The notes under the pieces: model-generated
What the model saw: only the letters and a program-made list of their open reading frames with translations
Told to the model about the DNA's origin: nothing
Database searches by the model: none
Source: Diospyros lotus
Lineage: Eukaryota > Streptophyta > Magnoliopsida > Ericales > Ebenaceae
DNA length: 64,000 bases
Assembly (NCBI RefSeq): GCF_014633365.1
Contig: NC_068346.1
Coordinates: forward strand, 19,055,030-19,119,029
Direction of reading: 5' to 3'
Part shown: piece by piece, positions 1 to 11,216 of the stretch
Layout: each line of letters opens with the position of its first letter
Numbering within the stretch: the stretch's first letter is position 1
Translations under genes and position numbers: made by a program

Positions 1-1608
1 CCAAACTTTATTCACAATAACTGTATGAATGTAAAAATTTCAAATTCGAAACCGAAATGCATAAAATTAAATAAATAATTTAGCATTCTAAATCAGATTT
101 TTGGTTAAAGGTCATACAATCTCAGGAATGGAAATTAGGATAACCAACACACAGACTTACTCCCTCGAAGTTTTGACTTCAAATCTCACTATGGATTTTC
201 TCTCCAATAAAAAGGATTCCTCAGGTGTACACACAAAGGGGTGCACCGTTATAAGAGTAAATGCAGAACAAGTTCAAAACTCGGTGCCATCCCAAATACA
301 AGGAACGTATTTTCATGAAAGAACAAGGAAATTGACATAGCTTCATGATTGGAATAATGCTCTAGATGAGTAACTTCTGAATTTAAACATGATTCCCTAC
401 TCCAAACTCGAATTCTGAGATCACATGATTTATAGCATAAAATGGGACCAGACTGGGTTGTAATGGGGCTATGAGGTTAATACGGGTTGTCAAAGAAAAG
501 GTAGATTATGGAAAGTGTGTGTGTCGGGATTTTTTTTTTTTTTTTAAGCAGTTATGCTGAATAGCTAAGAGAAGTTGCCCCATTTTTTTTTTCACTTTTT
601 TTTTTTCTTTTCTTTTTTTTTTTTTCTCTTTTTTTTTTTTTTCTCTCTTTTTCTCTTTTTCTTTCTCTTTAAATATGAAAATAGATAGACAGATTAATTC
701 CCAAAAACACACCAGGTTGGTCAAAATTCATATTGTTTTGGGTAAAACGAAGGTAGCGAAGAAAGTTGTACTACAAATGGCTCAAAAGGACTACCAAAGG
801 AGGTTAATTTAAAGAAAGAAAAAGGTTTAATAAGCTCAAAATGAAAGAAATTGATCCCCCTATCATGCTTCTACAAAACGATGATACTCAGTCATCTAAT
901 TCAGAGTTTGAAACCAGTCAAACTTATCCGTTATCATACTAGACATTCAATGCGAATTGATGTTTTGAAGCCATTGAAAAGATAAGATAAACAATAAAGC
1001 ATATTTAGAGTAAGTGTTATTTCACTCAGAATTAACGGTTATTAGGCTCAAACACTCACTTGGGTAATAGTCTCCACTTTTGTTGAGAGATCATACAGTG
1101 TACTAATCAGCTAATTACTGTTACCTTTGACTTTATGACCGATAACTAATTTTTAAATTTTGAATCCCCGATGAATGCAAATTACTTATTCTAATGCATA
1201 TACGTTTTCAAATAAGAAATCAATGCATTCATGTTTCGTATTGCAAACTTAGCCGGCTATCAGTGCATAACTTCAAAGCTTTAGGAATAGCATTATTTAA
1301 AACACATAATTTTTTTTTTATTTTTTTATAAGAGTAGATAAAGACAATCAATTCCCACAAGACTACAAACTAGTAATTACAAACTCACAGTTAAATATAA
1401 ACCAGATGATTCATGACTAGACCTTACACCCCCCAACTTGAATTGCAGTAATAAATCAGGGTTGTTAGGAATACCTGTAACTCCACAAGTCCATAGATTT
1501 GCTGTGAACTGCTAAAACTTAAACAACAAATGAGCACACCATATAGATATATATTTATATTTTCACACCAAAATAAAAATTTCATGCAAGTCATAAGATA
1601 AGCAAAAT
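1..1608. other. AT-rich sequence, probably 3' internal region of the Athila-like element
   Basis: No LTR, gene or RNA is recognisable. A pyrimidine tract (T with C) occupies 528-670. At 1428-1441 the minus strand reads AAGTTGGGGGGTG, a near copy of the polypurine-like motif at 3777. Short ORFs here are not supported. Confidence 0.35.
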
Positions 1609-1816
1609 GCGTCTCAAGAGTACAAAAAGTACTCCTTACTCAGCCATCTTATCAAAGACTTTGCTAACAACATTCCACAGTTTTGTTTTTTTGTTTTTTT
1701 TTTGTTTTTTTTTTTTTTTTTCAAGAACACAACCAAAAAAATCCTGCAAGTTGTACAATAACTAGATGCGTCTCAAGAGTACAAAAAGTACTCCTTACTC
1801 AACCATCTTAATAAAG
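1609..1816. repeat. Pair of ~48 bp direct repeats flanking a poly-T tract
   Basis: Copies at 1609-1656 and 1768-1816 share GCGTCTCAAGAGTACAAAAA followed by GTACTCCTTACTCA. Between them lies a T-rich tract (1683-1721), which reads as poly-A downstream of the LOG stop on the minus strand. A third, partly matching copy lies inside the 181-codon ORF at about 2804-2860, with an extra ~16 bp in the middle. Confidence 0.7.
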
Positions 1817-1824
1817 AGCATTTC

Positions 1825-2484
1825 TCACAGTGATAAATCTAAATTAATCGGACCCCTTGGGCGCTTGTTACTAATTGCCTTAGACCAGTCTATCCGAGGC
1901 TCATGAGGATCGTACTGTGGAACATAAGCATGTAATTTCTCTAACAGCTTATCAATGGTGGATGCAGAAATGAGAATCTTTCTTGCTGAACGAGAAATGA
2001 ACTGTTGGTCCACAGCCTGATCAAGAAAAGAGAGTAACCCATCGAAAAAATGGTTAACATTTAAAAGTCCAATGGGTTTGGTATGGAGATTACTCTTGGC
2101 CCAGGAGATTATACAAAAGATTTCTTCAAGTGTTCCAAAACCTCCTGGTAAAGCAATGAAGGCATCTGACTGATAAATCTTACAAGCCATGCGCTCAGAC
2201 ATAGAAGTCGTTTCTATAAGTTGACCGCGTGTAATCCCGGAAATATGTGGTTCAGCTAAAGGGATTGGCATTATACCTACCACAGATGAATTTCCAAGAT
2301 GTACAGCTTGTGAAACATAACCATTCAATCCACGACTTCCCCCTCCATATACCAAATTAATTTTTTTCTCTCCTAATTTTTTACCAAGTTCGTTCGCTGC
2401 AAGTGCGTAACAAATATCACTCCCAAGTTGAGAGCCACAAAGTACACATATGGTTTTAATTTGACGAACGAACTGCCCTTCCAT
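1825..2484 (-). CDS. LOG-like cytokinin riboside 5'-monophosphate phosphoribohydrolase, intronless
   Basis: LOG-family enzymes cleave cytokinin nucleotides to free active cytokinin and ribose 5-phosphate in one cytosolic/nuclear step. This 219-residue ORF has the usual LOG length and order: ICVLCGS (13-18), NLVYGGGSRGLNG (43-55), SMSERMACK with R98, PGGFGTLEE at 113-121 with E121, then KPIGLLNVNHFFDGLLSFLDQAV. The Arg and the PGGxGTxxE signature are kept; Lys after the Arg is Met, as may be normal for a divergent LOG subgroup. Plant LOG genes normally have several introns, so an uninterrupted ORF points to a retrocopy. It is in sense with the gag-pol and within the same element. The start at 2484 was chosen because MEG...K-ICV matches family N-termini. 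It may encode active enzyme; expression is unknown. Confidence 0.8.
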   Translation of the reverse strand: MEGQFVRQIKTICVLCGSQLGSDICYALAANELGKKLGEKKINLVYGGGSRGLNGYVSQAVHLGNSSVVGIMPIPLAEPHISGITRGQLIETTSMSERMACKIYQSDAFIALPGGFGTLEEIFCIISWAKSNLHTKPIGLLNVNHFFDGLLSFLDQAVDQQFISRSARKILISASTIDKLLEKLHAYVPQYDPHEPRIDWSKAISNKRPRGPINLDLSL

Positions 2485-2504
2485 GTTTGTTTCTTTTGTA
2501 TGTC

Positions 2505-2609
2505 CTGAAAAGAAGTTTGGAGATCAAAAGTAGCTATACAACAATTCAACAAGAAATAAATACAAACAAAAATCTTGCGTATATATAAGTAGTTGTGATT
2601 GTGGCTCAC
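2505..2609 (-). other. Putative 105 nt intron between the 181-codon ORF and the LOG-like ORF
   Basis: On the minus strand the donor reads GAAGAT|GTGAGC and the acceptor CTTCTTTTCAG|GACATAC. The interval is AT-rich, with a pyrimidine-rich stretch before the acceptor. Removing it joins the region after the first ORF to the 5' leader of the LOG-like ORF, 20 nt before its ATG. This comes from sequence only; no transcript evidence is available. Confidence 0.45.
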
Positions 2610-2651
2610 ATCTTCCTCTGGTTTTACGTCCAGAAACGGCTTAAACACTTT

Positions 2652-3196
2652 CTATGAAGTGGGGATAAGCTTCCCATCCAATTTTCTTATAGATTGGCAA
2701 ACAGGGTCGTTTTTAGTCAGATTCCCAAGACTATAGCGTTGGTGGTCACTTCTGAACTGGGTCCATAAAGCAAGAAGTTCTCTTTGCACTATTCCACATG
2801 GATGCGTCTCAAGAGTCAATCGGATATCATCCAAAGACTCCTTACTCAGTCCATCCTTTATGAAACTAATTTTATCTTCTCGATTTATGGACGTAAACCC
2901 CACAGATTTGCATCGTGTGTTACAGGTCCATCGAGCACATTTGTAACAACCATTCACTCTTTTCGCTCTTCTTTTCTTCGAAAAACTACTCTTCCCTAAA
3001 CCTGGAAAGTGCTTAAAACTCGGTGAAGTTTCACCAGCTAATCGAACTTTTGCTTCGATCAGCCAACGAATATCTTCAGGGATGTTATTAAGCATCAACA
3101 ACCTAAGTCTTTCACACCTAGCAACATAAATTTTTTTCAAATCATTCTGCGGGAGAGATGGATAGTATTTGTGAATTTTTGAGAGATAAAAATCCA

Positions 3197-3197
<1 letters not shown>
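2652..3197 (-). CDS. Unrecognised 181-residue protein with a cysteine cluster
   Basis: I do not recognise the family. The sequence looks coding, with mixed charged and hydrophobic residues and no low complexity. The N-terminal third is predicted helical (KIHKYYPSLPQNDL...). A basic KKRRAKR stretch precedes a Cys cluster C-x2-C-x4-C-x3-C (GCYKCARWTCNTRC, residues about 82-95) that could bind zinc; the C-terminal part is mostly helical. The start codon follows a poly-A run on this strand. After the TAG stop the same frame stays open for 17 codons up to a good splice donor at 2610/2609, so the stop may be secondary. It lies 168 bp upstream of, and in the same sense as, the LOG-like ORF, and inside the Athila-like element. 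It may be captured host sequence or a lineage-specific retroelement ORF. Confidence 0.5.
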
Positions 3198-3222
<25 letters not shown>

Positions 3223-3228
<6 letters not shown>

Positions 3229-3767
3229 ATACTGAAAAGAAAGTAAAGAACTATAAACTTTGCAAAAGGGATGAGAGTACCTGATCGGAGGATAACACAA
3301 AGGAGAGAAGATTGAGCTCAAGAAGGGTGACTTGCCTCATACAGATATGGAGTCTCTTATAGAGCAACTTATTCTACACTCGAGTCGAGACATGTCACAA
3401 TTACAGGGTCAGGCTTGGCGTCTCTTTTTCAACGCTTGGTGCCTCATTTTTCAACATTTGGCAGTGTGCCTTATCCTTTATAGGGCAGTGTGATTGCACT
3501 GCCCAAGAAAAGATAGCTACCACCAGCGTCAATTCTGTCTCTCTCAATTCAATTTTTTTTTTTTTTTTTTTATTATTTTATTATTTTTTTAATTTTTTTT
3601 ATTCTTATTATTATTATTATTATTATTTTTTTTTTTTGATTTTTTTTTTTTAATAAATGTTTTGTTTTAGGGGCCCAATAAAATCATACATACCACACAA
3701 GACAATATTATCGAGTCTAACAAAATTATTTGCACAATAGATCAGTTTCAAACACCAATAAAATCAA
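3223..3767 (-). other. Spacer upstream of the 181-codon ORF, T-rich
   Basis: Contains long T-rich runs (3549-3660) and no recognisable coding sequence. A poly-T tract at 3197-3222 abuts the start codon of the 181-codon ORF. Confidence 0.4.
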
Positions 3768-4114
3768 GTACACCTTACCCCCCAACTTAAATTATGCATT
3801 GTCCTCAATCGACAATAAAAGGATAGAAGATAGGCATACCTGGTGGTCTTCAATGCATGAACTCGTATGCAAAAAAAATTTTATTTAGACTGCACACAGA
3901 GAAACACTATTTGAATCAAAGTTAATTAAGTAATGCAGAAAATGAACAACTTATATATATAATTCTTTATTATTATTTTTTATTTTTTTCTTTTTTTTTA
4001 TTTAATTTTATTATTTTTTTTTTATTTTTTTTTTTCAGATCTATAAACATCCATTTAACCTAAATGGAAAGGTGGTCTTTTAACGTCAGATTCCCAGACG
4101 ATAGGAAACTTTCC
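3768..4114 (-). other. Post-pol spacer with polypurine-like motif
   Basis: No coding sequence is seen after the pol stop. Near 3777-3787 the minus strand reads AAGTTGGGGGG, resembling a polypurine tract. A near copy of this motif with similar flanks occurs at 1428-1441. The rest is T/A-rich low-complexity DNA. Confidence 0.4.
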
Positions 4115-7100
4115 CTACTCATCAGATGATGATGGATCATCTAAATCCACAACTCCATCATTCTCCTCAACACTACCCTGGTATGGTTTCAACCTATGAC
4201 CATTGACTGTTAGAAGCTGTCCTGACTCCGGATTTTCTATCTCAAATGCCCCATATCCTGAGATGGACTTGATTACAAAGGGGCCGACCCATCGAGACTT
4301 CAATTTTCCTGGGAATAGATGCAATCGAGAATCATACAAGAGTACCCGTTGCCCTACCTGAAAGCTTTTTCGAATGATGTGCCGATCATGTAACTCTTTC
4401 ATGCGAACCTTGGCCAATCTTGCATTTTCAAATGCTTCATTCCGAATTTCTTCAAGTTCATTCAATTGGAGCTTCCTGGATAAGCCTGCTTCAGTTAGAC
4501 TCTTGTTGATCTTATGAATTGCCCAATATGCTTTATGCTCAATTTCCACCGGCAGATGACAAGATTTACCGTATACTAGCCTATAGGGAGACATTCCCAA
4601 AATTGTTTTGTAAGCTGTTCTGTATGCCCAAAGAGCGTCTACTAGTCTTAAGGACCAATCCTTACGATTAGCAGCAACAGTCTTTTCCAATATGCGCTTA
4701 ATCTCCCTATTGGCTAGCTCGGCTTGACCATTGGTTTGGGGATGGTATGGTGTTGCAACCTTATGCAGTACACCATATTTCTTCATTAATCCTGCCACAA
4801 CTTTATTACAAAAATGGGAACCCCCATCACTGATGATTGCTCGTGGCATCCCAAATCGACTGAATATATTTTCTTTCAAAAATTTCACGACAGTCCTATG
4901 GTCATTTGTTCTGGCCGGGATTGCTTCTACCCATTTGGACACATAGTCAACAGCAAGTAAGATGTATTCATGACCAAATGAATTGACAAATGGGCCCATA
5001 AAATCCATACCCCAACAGTCAAAAACTTCTAACACTTGGATCGGATGTAATGGCATCATGTTTCTCCTTGACAGACTTCCTAACCTTTGACATCGATCAC
5101 AATTTGAACAGAACTTGTACACATCCTTGAACAATGTCGGCCAATAAAATCCACTCTGAAAAATTTTTGCAACTGTTTTCTTGACAGAAAAATGGCCTCC
5201 ACATGCAAGAGTATGACAGAAATTGATGACACTTTGTTGCTCATGATCGGGTATGCATCTACGGATGATTTGATCAGGACAATACTTGAAGAGGTAGGGC
5301 TCATCCCAAAAGAAGGTTCTGACTTTTCTGAAAAATTTATGCCTATCTTGCTTACTCCAATGGTCTGGGATCAGACCAGTTGCCAGGTAGTTCGCAATGT
5401 CAGCATACCAAGGGACAACAGATGATGCACGAATAACATTCACTTCAAACAGTTGCTCATCAGGGAAATTGTCATGAATTGGTTCATCAAATTGTGTGAG
5501 ATCTTGACTTGGAATCCTTGACAAATGGTCAGCCACCACATTTTCTACTCCCTTCTTGTCTCTGATTTCAATGTTGAACTCTTGCAGGAGTAAGATCCAT
5601 CGGAGCAGACGGGGTTTTGCATCTTGCTTTGTGAACAAATACTTCAGAGCAGCGTGATCAGTAAAAATGATCACTAGTGACCCTACGAGGTAAGATCGGA
5701 ACTTGTCCAGGGCAAAGACAACTGCTAGTAACTCTTTCTCTGTAGTGGTGTAATTCTTTTGTGCCTCATTAAGAGTTTTGCTAGCATAGTATATCACATG
5801 AGGTTTCTTATCCTTCCTCTGCCCTAACACAGCTCCTACCGCGTAATCACTAGCATCGCACATAAGTTCAAACGGGAGGGACCAATCAGGGGACTGAATG
5901 ATAGGTGCTGAAATGAGTGCATCTTTCAATTTATCAAAAGCATTTTGACAGGCAGGACTCCATTCAAACGGAACATCTTGAGACAACAAATGGCACAAGG
6001 GTCTTGTTATGGTGCTAAAGGAAGCAATGAATCTCCTATAAAACCCTGCATGTCCCAAAAAACTTCTGATGTCTTTCACATTCCTAGGGATGGGGAGTTT
6101 TTGAATTGTTTCAATTTTTGATCTGTCTACCTCCATCCCCCTAGATGAAACGATGTGCCCCAAGACTATGCCCTGTTTCACCATGAAGTGACATTTTTCC
6201 CAATTGAGTATCAGATTTGTTTCCTCACATCTTGCTAAAACCTTTTTCAAATTCTCCAAACAGGCCTCAAAGTTACTTCCATAAACAGAAAAGTCATCCA
6301 TAAATACTTCAACAATCTGCTCAACCATTTCACTGAAAATGCTCATCATACACCTTTGAAAGGTGGCTGGAGCATTGCATAACCCAAATGGCATGCGCCT
6401 GTATGCAAATGTCCCAAATGGACATGTGAAAGTTGTCTTCTCTTGATCTTCTAGTGCAATTTCTATCTGATTGTACCCTGAGTACCCATCTAAGAAACAA
6501 TAGTAGGCTTGGCCTGCTATTCTCTCCAGAACTTGATCCAAGAAAGGCAAAGGAAAATGATCTTTCCTTGTCACAGAATTGAGCTTTCTATAATCAATGC
6601 ACATACGCCATCCTGTCTGGATGCGTGTGGGAATCAGTTCATTGTTCTCATTTTTTACAACAGTGACTCCAGACTTTTTGGGTACTACTTGTGTTGGACT
6701 TACCCACTTAGAATCAGAGATTGGGTAAATTATTCCAGCATCCAATAGCTTCAGCACTTCTTTTCTGACAACTTCTTTCATGTTGGGATTTAATCTCCTT
6801 TGCATTTGCCTAACTGGTTTTGCTCCTTCTTCCAAGAATATCTTGTGAGTACAGATCAAAGGGCTAATACCTTGCAAATCTGAAATGGTCCATCCTAATG
6901 ACTTCCTGTGTGCTTTTAGAACTTTTATCAGTTGTTGCTCTTGCTGAGGTGTCAAACTTGAAGAGATCACTACTGGGAATGCTTCCCCTTCTCCTAGAAA
7001 GACATACTTCAAATCACTGGGCAATGGCTTTCTCTCAGGCGTGGACTGATGGCTATCAGGAGCCATGAGCTTACTGTCCAAGTTCCTTAATGGCTCTAAA

Positions 7101-9613
7101 CCAGGCATCCATGTAGGCTTCTCACTTTCTTTGCTTATGACTTCCATTTCTTTTATTTCTTCAAAATCTTGACTTCCTTCTTTGGGTCTTCTCATGAACT
7201 CTTCAAAACAGTCATTGGTCAGTGTTTGGATCAAGTCTACCTCCTCCACTTCACTCTCAGTGTCCTGATGTTTGGCTACCCTAAAGATATTCATTTCTAC
7301 AGTCATGTTCCCAAAAGATAGCTTTAACACACCATTCCTACAGTTGATGATGGCATTTGATGTGGCAAGGAATGGTCGACCTAAGATGACTGGCACAGGA
7401 GGTTGAGGCCCCTGATGCGGCTGGGTGTCCAAAACGATGAAGTCTACTGGAAAGTAGAACTTATCGATTTGTACCAGAACATCCTCCACAATTCCTCGTG
7501 GAACTTTGACTGATCGATCAGCCAGCTGAAGGGTCACTCTAGTAGGTTTAAGCTCACCTAATCCCAACTGTTGATACACACTGTATGGCAACAAATTGAC
7601 ACTAGCTCCTAAATCCAAGAGTGCCCGATCAACCTTTTGACTTCCTATGATGCATGTAATGGTTGGACAGCCTGGATCTTTGTATTTGGGAGGAGTTTTC
7701 AATTGGAGAATGGCGCTGACTTGTTCAGTCAAGAATGCCTTTTCATGCACATTTGTTTTCCTTTTGACAGTGCACAGATCTTTCAAAAACTTTGCATATG
7801 AAGGTGTTTGTTTGATTGCATCCAACAGCGGGATGTTGATTCTCACTTGCTTAAACACTTCATATATATCTGCATTTTGTTGCTCTTTTTTCAAATGATT
7901 CAACCTTTGTGGAAAAGGTGGTTTGGGCCTGTATTGAATTTCTTTCTCATCTTCTTTTTGTTTTTCATTTTTTTCATTTTTTTCATTTTTCTCATTTTTT
8001 TCATTTTTTTCCACGGTGGATTCATGATCTTTTGGTTCTTTTTTTTCATCAACATGTTGGTTTATCCTAGGATCAGTTGGTTTCTCAATTATTCTTCCAC
8101 TTCTTAGGGCAGTCACTGCTTGCACTTGTTCATGAGTGTTGGTTTCACTATTTGAAGCTTCTACCTGGTTGGTTTGTCTAATTGGGTTAGGATTAGTTTG
8201 GGATGGAAACCTTCCGGGTTCTCTCACACTCAATGTTTGTGTTATCTTGGTCAACTGGCTCCTAATGTCTTCTACAGCTCTATTTGTTTGGTCTTGATTT
8301 TTGACAAGCTGAGCAACCTGATTGTTGATACCTGTTTGACTTTGGATGAACTGGTGCAAGGTATCTTCCAAAGATCTCCTATGAGGAGGTTGGTAAGTAT
8401 TGGATGAAGAACCTTGATTTTGTTGGAAGGTATGTTGTTGTGTAGGGAAGGGAGGTTGAGAATGATTTCCAGAATCATTTCTCCAAGAAAAATTGGGGTG
8501 ATTTCTATTATTGGGATGGTATGAATTGTAGTTCTGATTATTCCCATAATAGGCTCCACTCTGATTTTGATTTTGTCTCCCCTCAAAGTTGTGTGAATGA
8601 TTGTTATTAGTCTGCCCATACAATACCTCCTTGAAAGCAGGTAGGGTAGGACATTCTTCAGTTGAATGATCTATTGCATCACACACAACACACTTTACTT
8701 CCACTTGATTAACAGATTGCACCTTTTTGGGTTGCATGTTTTCAACTTTCTTTGTTAAAGCAGTTAGTCTTGCATTTAAATCGTCACTCTCACTCAGTTG
8801 GTATCTCCCTCTAGGTTGTGGATTTTCTCTTGAATCAAGAGCAGATGTTGGACCAACTTCCCAGTTTCTTGTATTCTCAGCCAATGTGTCAAAGAAGTGG
8901 AAAGCTTCTTCTGGAGTCTTCTCATAGAATTCTCCATTGCACATTGTAGAAACTAGCATTTTCAATTGTGGAGTGAGTGAATCATGAAAGAAACTGACCA
9001 CTCTCCATTGCTCAAAAGCATGGTGCGGACAAGTGTGAAGAAGGTCTTTAAACCTTTCCCACGCTTGAGCAAAATTCTCATTTGGTTTACAGGCAAAGTT
9101 CATGATTTGTCTTTGAAGAGTAGCAGTTCTGTTGGCAGGGAAGTATTTTTTTAAGAAAGTTGTTTGCATTTCTCTCCAAGTTCCTATAGATCTAGGTGGA
9201 AGAGTGCTTAACCATATTTTTGCCTTATCTTTCAGTGAGAATGGAAAGAGTTTTAATCTTATGACATCCTCATTTGCTGTATGGTCCATGCAAGTGCTAC
9301 ATACTTCCTCAAATTCTTTCATATGAGTATATGGATTTTCAGAATCCATGCCATGAAAAGTTGGCAACAATTGGATTGTGCCAGGTTTGAAGTTAAACCT
9401 ATGATGATTGATGGGAAGAATAATGCATGAGGGGGTTGTCTGCCTAGGAGGATGAAGATACTCCCTAAGGGGTCTGATCATCTCCTGATCAATGGGATCA
9501 GGGTCACCGTGGTCACTACCACGTGCAGACATGTTCTGTGGAAGTGGCATGTTCTCATTGTGTTGAGACATGAGTGACTGATTTTCTAAAGTTTTACCTG
9601 ACCTAAGTATCAT
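4115..9613 (-). CDS. Gag-Pol polyprotein of the Athila-like element (intact)
   Basis: A single open frame of 1832 codons with no frameshift or internal stop, starting about 100 nt inside the primer site. Domains in order: retrotransposon Gag (about residues 85-250); CCHC knuckle C308-C311-H316-C321; Asn/Gln-rich linker; Glu-Lys-Asn repeat stretch; aspartic protease with [11 protein letters not shown] (D667); reverse transcriptase with FMDD at 1104-1107; RNase H with DASDYAVGA (D1253); integrase zinc finger with C1505 and C1508; integrase core D1537, D1596, E1632, with the canonical 35-residue spacing between the last two. The C-terminus ends in an acidic tail and has no chromodomain. All catalytic residues I could check are present, so this is a young copy. 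It would make the particle proteins and enzymes for RNA-mediated transposition. Confidence 0.95.
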   Translation of the reverse strand: MILRSGKTLENQSLMSQHNENMPLPQNMSARGSDHGDPDPIDQEMIRPLREYLHPPRQTTPSCIILPINHHRFNFKPGTIQLLPTFHGMDSENPYTHMKEFEEVCSTCMDHTANEDVIRLKLFPFSLKDKAKIWLSTLPPRSIGTWREMQTTFLKKYFPANRTATLQRQIMNFACKPNENFAQAWERFKDLLHTCPHHAFEQWRVVSFFHDSLTPQLKMLVSTMCNGEFYEKTPEEAFHFFDTLAENTRNWEVGPTSALDSRENPQPRGRYQLSESDDLNARLTALTKKVENMQPKKVQSVNQVEVKCVVCDAIDHSTEECPTLPAFKEVLYGQTNNNHSHNFEGRQNQNQSGAYYGNNQNYNSYHPNNRNHPNFSWRNDSGNHSQPPFPTQQHTFQQNQGSSSNTYQPPHRRSLEDTLHQFIQSQTGINNQVAQLVKNQDQTNRAVEDIRSQLTKITQTLSVREPGRFPSQTNPNPIRQTNQVEASNSETNTHEQVQAVTALRSGRIIEKPTDPRINQHVDEKKEPKDHESTVEKNEKNEKNEKNEKNEKQKEDEKEIQYRPKPPFPQRLNHLKKEQQNADIYEVFKQVRINIPLLDAIKQTPSYAKFLKDLCTVKRKTNVHEKAFLTEQVSAILQLKTPPKYKDPGCPTITCIIGSQKVDRALLDLGASVNLLPYSVYQQLGLGELKPTRVTLQLADRSVKVPRGIVEDVLVQIDKFYFPVDFIVLDTQPHQGPQPPVPVILGRPFLATSNAIINCRNGVLKLSFGNMTVEMNIFRVAKHQDTESEVEEVDLIQTLTNDCFEEFMRRPKEGSQDFEEIKEMEVISKESEKPTWMPGLEPLRNLDSKLMAPDSHQSTPERKPLPSDLKYVFLGEGEAFPVVISSSLTPQQEQQLIKVLKAHRKSLGWTISDLQGISPLICTHKIFLEEGAKPVRQMQRRLNPNMKEVVRKEVLKLLDAGIIYPISDSKWVSPTQVVPKKSGVTVVKNENNELIPTRIQTGWRMCIDYRKLNSVTRKDHFPLPFLDQVLERIAGQAYYCFLDGYSGYNQIEIALEDQEKTTFTCPFGTFAYRRMPFGLCNAPATFQRCMMSIFSEMVEQIVEVFMDDFSVYGSNFEACLENLKKVLARCEETNLILNWEKCHFMVKQGIVLGHIVSSRGMEVDRSKIETIQKLPIPRNVKDIRSFLGHAGFYRRFIASFSTITRPLCHLLSQDVPFEWSPACQNAFDKLKDALISAPIIQSPDWSLPFELMCDASDYAVGAVLGQRKDKKPHVIYYASKTLNEAQKNYTTTEKELLAVVFALDKFRSYLVGSLVIIFTDHAALKYLFTKQDAKPRLLRWILLLQEFNIEIRDKKGVENVVADHLSRIPSQDLTQFDEPIHDNFPDEQLFEVNVIRASSVVPWYADIANYLATGLIPDHWSKQDRHKFFRKVRTFFWDEPYLFKYCPDQIIRRCIPDHEQQSVINFCHTLACGGHFSVKKTVAKIFQSGFYWPTLFKDVYKFCSNCDRCQRLGSLSRRNMMPLHPIQVLEVFDCWGMDFMGPFVNSFGHEYILLAVDYVSKWVEAIPARTNDHRTVVKFLKENIFSRFGMPRAIISDGGSHFCNKVVAGLMKKYGVLHKVATPYHPQTNGQAELANREIKRILEKTVAANRKDWSLRLVDALWAYRTAYKTILGMSPYRLVYGKSCHLPVEIEHKAYWAIHKINKSLTEAGLSRKLQLNELEEIRNEAFENARLAKVRMKELHDRHIIRKSFQVGQRVLLYDSRLHLFPGKLKSRWVGPFVIKSISGYGAFEIENPESGQLLTVNGHRLKPYQGSVEENDGVVDLDDPSSSDE
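7960..8015 (-). repeat. In-frame codon microsatellite (Glu-Lys-Asn)n within gag-pol
   Basis: A TCATTTTT(C/T) unit of 9 bp repeats about six times and translates on the minus strand as NEKNEKNEK. It lies between the Gag knuckle and the protease. Because the unit is a multiple of three, expansion or contraction keeps the frame open. Confidence 0.8.
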
Positions 9614-9713
9614 ACACTATGCAAAAATAAAGTAAAAAGAAACAGAGTTACCGAATTTATCAGGAGATGCTTCTTCTTATATTTTGTTTTTCCTTTTTGT
9701 TTTTGCCTCAATC

Positions 9714-9731
9714 TCCCCGGCAACGGCGCCA
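9714..9731 (-). other. Primer binding site, tRNA-Asp type
   Basis: The minus strand reads TGGCGCCGTTGCCGGGGA, five bases inside the LTR edge. This is the tRNA-Asp-complementary primer site common in Athila/Tat elements. It fixes the element's orientation and confirms that 9737-11712 is the 5' LTR. Confidence 0.85.
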
Positions 9732-10596
9732 AAATTTGACTGCACTCTCACCCTGCATTTAAAACACAAAACAAAACACAATAAAAATTTTATATTTTTT
9801 TTATTTATTTAGGCGAGAGGTTTATACTCGTCAGTGTACGAGTGCAGTTGTAGTCCAAATTTAAATTTATACTTTCTGGATAAGTCCAGGTCGTCCACTG
9901 AGAGATTTATTTATGGCAAAAGAAAAAGAATGTCACACACACACACACGCATTTAGATGGATTGATAACATGATTTTTTATAATTTTTTAGATAACAAAT
10001 ACTAGAAAATAAAGCAAGATAGAAGTTGAAATAAATACTAAACGTGAGAATATGAAATTGGAAAGTACTTGAGTTAAGACAATTTCAGTGCCAACCCGTT
10101 GATTCCCAAATATTAGCATAAAAGATTAGCAACATTAATTTAATTTCATATATGAGGATTTGTTATTAAATGCAATTAAAGATAATGATAGCTTTAGTTT
10201 AAGCAATCCCCATACATGATATGCGGGATTCTAATTTAAAAAACTACCATAAATTTAATTACAATTAATACACAAAACAACTAAATTAATCATCCGGGTT
10301 TGGGTATGATAGCGTTTCCAGTTCTAGTAACTCTCATGCGTGACATGAAAGCTCTAAGTTAGGTTTACGCTCCAATCCAAACCTAGTGATTTTTCAATAA
10401 TCAAAACAAACTCATATTGAAGTTTAAACCAATGTTACTCATTTAAAGCGTAGCTTTCTTTGGGAATCATTGGCGTTAGACACTGTCCTTGCCTTAACCC
10501 AAGATTAGATTTAGCTACTCATCTCTATTAAATTAATTGACAACAATTTAAATGACATAATTTAAATAACAGAATTTAAATGACAGGAATTAAAAT

Positions 10597-10770
10597 AGAA
10601 GAAACTAACCGGCCATTTAGGCGGTAGATAATTAAAATACAAGAATTAAAATTGCAAGAATTTAAAGGCATAAACTAACCGTCCATTTAGGCGGTGAACA
10701 ATTAAATGACAAGAATTAAAATTGCAAGAATTTAAAGGCATAAACTAACCGTCCATTTAGGCGGTGAATA
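10597..10770 (-). repeat. ~69 bp tandem repeat in the LTR
   Basis: About three copies of a unit containing CCATTTAGGCGGT followed by an AATTAAAATTGCAAGAATTT stretch. The homologous part of the solo LTR at 53490-53590 has two copies in the opposite orientation, so copy number varies between family members. Confidence 0.65.
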
Positions 10771-10958
10771 ATAAAGTAATAATAAATGACATAAGAATTT
10801 AAAAGAAGAAAGGAAGAAAGGAAGAAAGTAAGATCACAAGAGAAAATACTAAAGAAAATGAGAGAGAACAAAAGCAATTCTCAAAGAGAGAATTCTAAGG
10901 AAATAACTAAACTTTGATTCAAGAATAATAATCACCCTTACAAATGCAATCAAGTGAG

Positions 10959-10967
10959 CTATTTATA
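10959..10967 (-). promoter_or_regulatory. TATA box of Athila-like LTR
   Basis: The minus strand reads TATAAATAG. The same box with similar flanks (GTGAGCTATAAATAGCTCAC) lies in the related solo LTR at 53315-53323. The tandem repeats at 11048-11216 are upstream of it, in U3. Confidence 0.6.
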
Positions 10968-11047
10968 GGCCACAAGATGCAATACAAACCACACAATTTC
11001 AATTATTCAATTAGACATAATTATATCTAATGGGCACTCACACACTT

Positions 11048-11216
11048 AAAGTTAAATGGATTTTAGCTATAATACACACCTAATATTAAATGGATTTTAG
11101 CTAAAATACATACCTAATAAAGCACTCATAAAGTTAAATGGATTTTAGCTATAATATCCACCTAATAGTTAAATGGATTTTAGCTAAAAAACATACCTAA
11201 TAAAGCTCTCACATAA
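11048..11216 (-). repeat. U3 tandem repeats upstream of the LTR TATA box
   Basis: The phrase GTTAAATGGATTTTAGCTA occurs four times in two ~108 bp units, each ending with ACATACCTAATAAAGC. Position about 80-250 bp upstream of the TATA box suggests a repeated enhancer-like module; that role is inference. Confidence 0.6.

Noticed and set aside
506..724. Lys-rich 72-codon ORF
   Set aside because: Product of a T-rich simple tract; no coding signal.
2373..2648. 91-codon ORF overlapping the LOG start
   Set aside because: It runs through the putative intron and the LOG 5' end in another frame; its start is GTG. The first 13 codons are better explained as continuation of the 181-codon frame.
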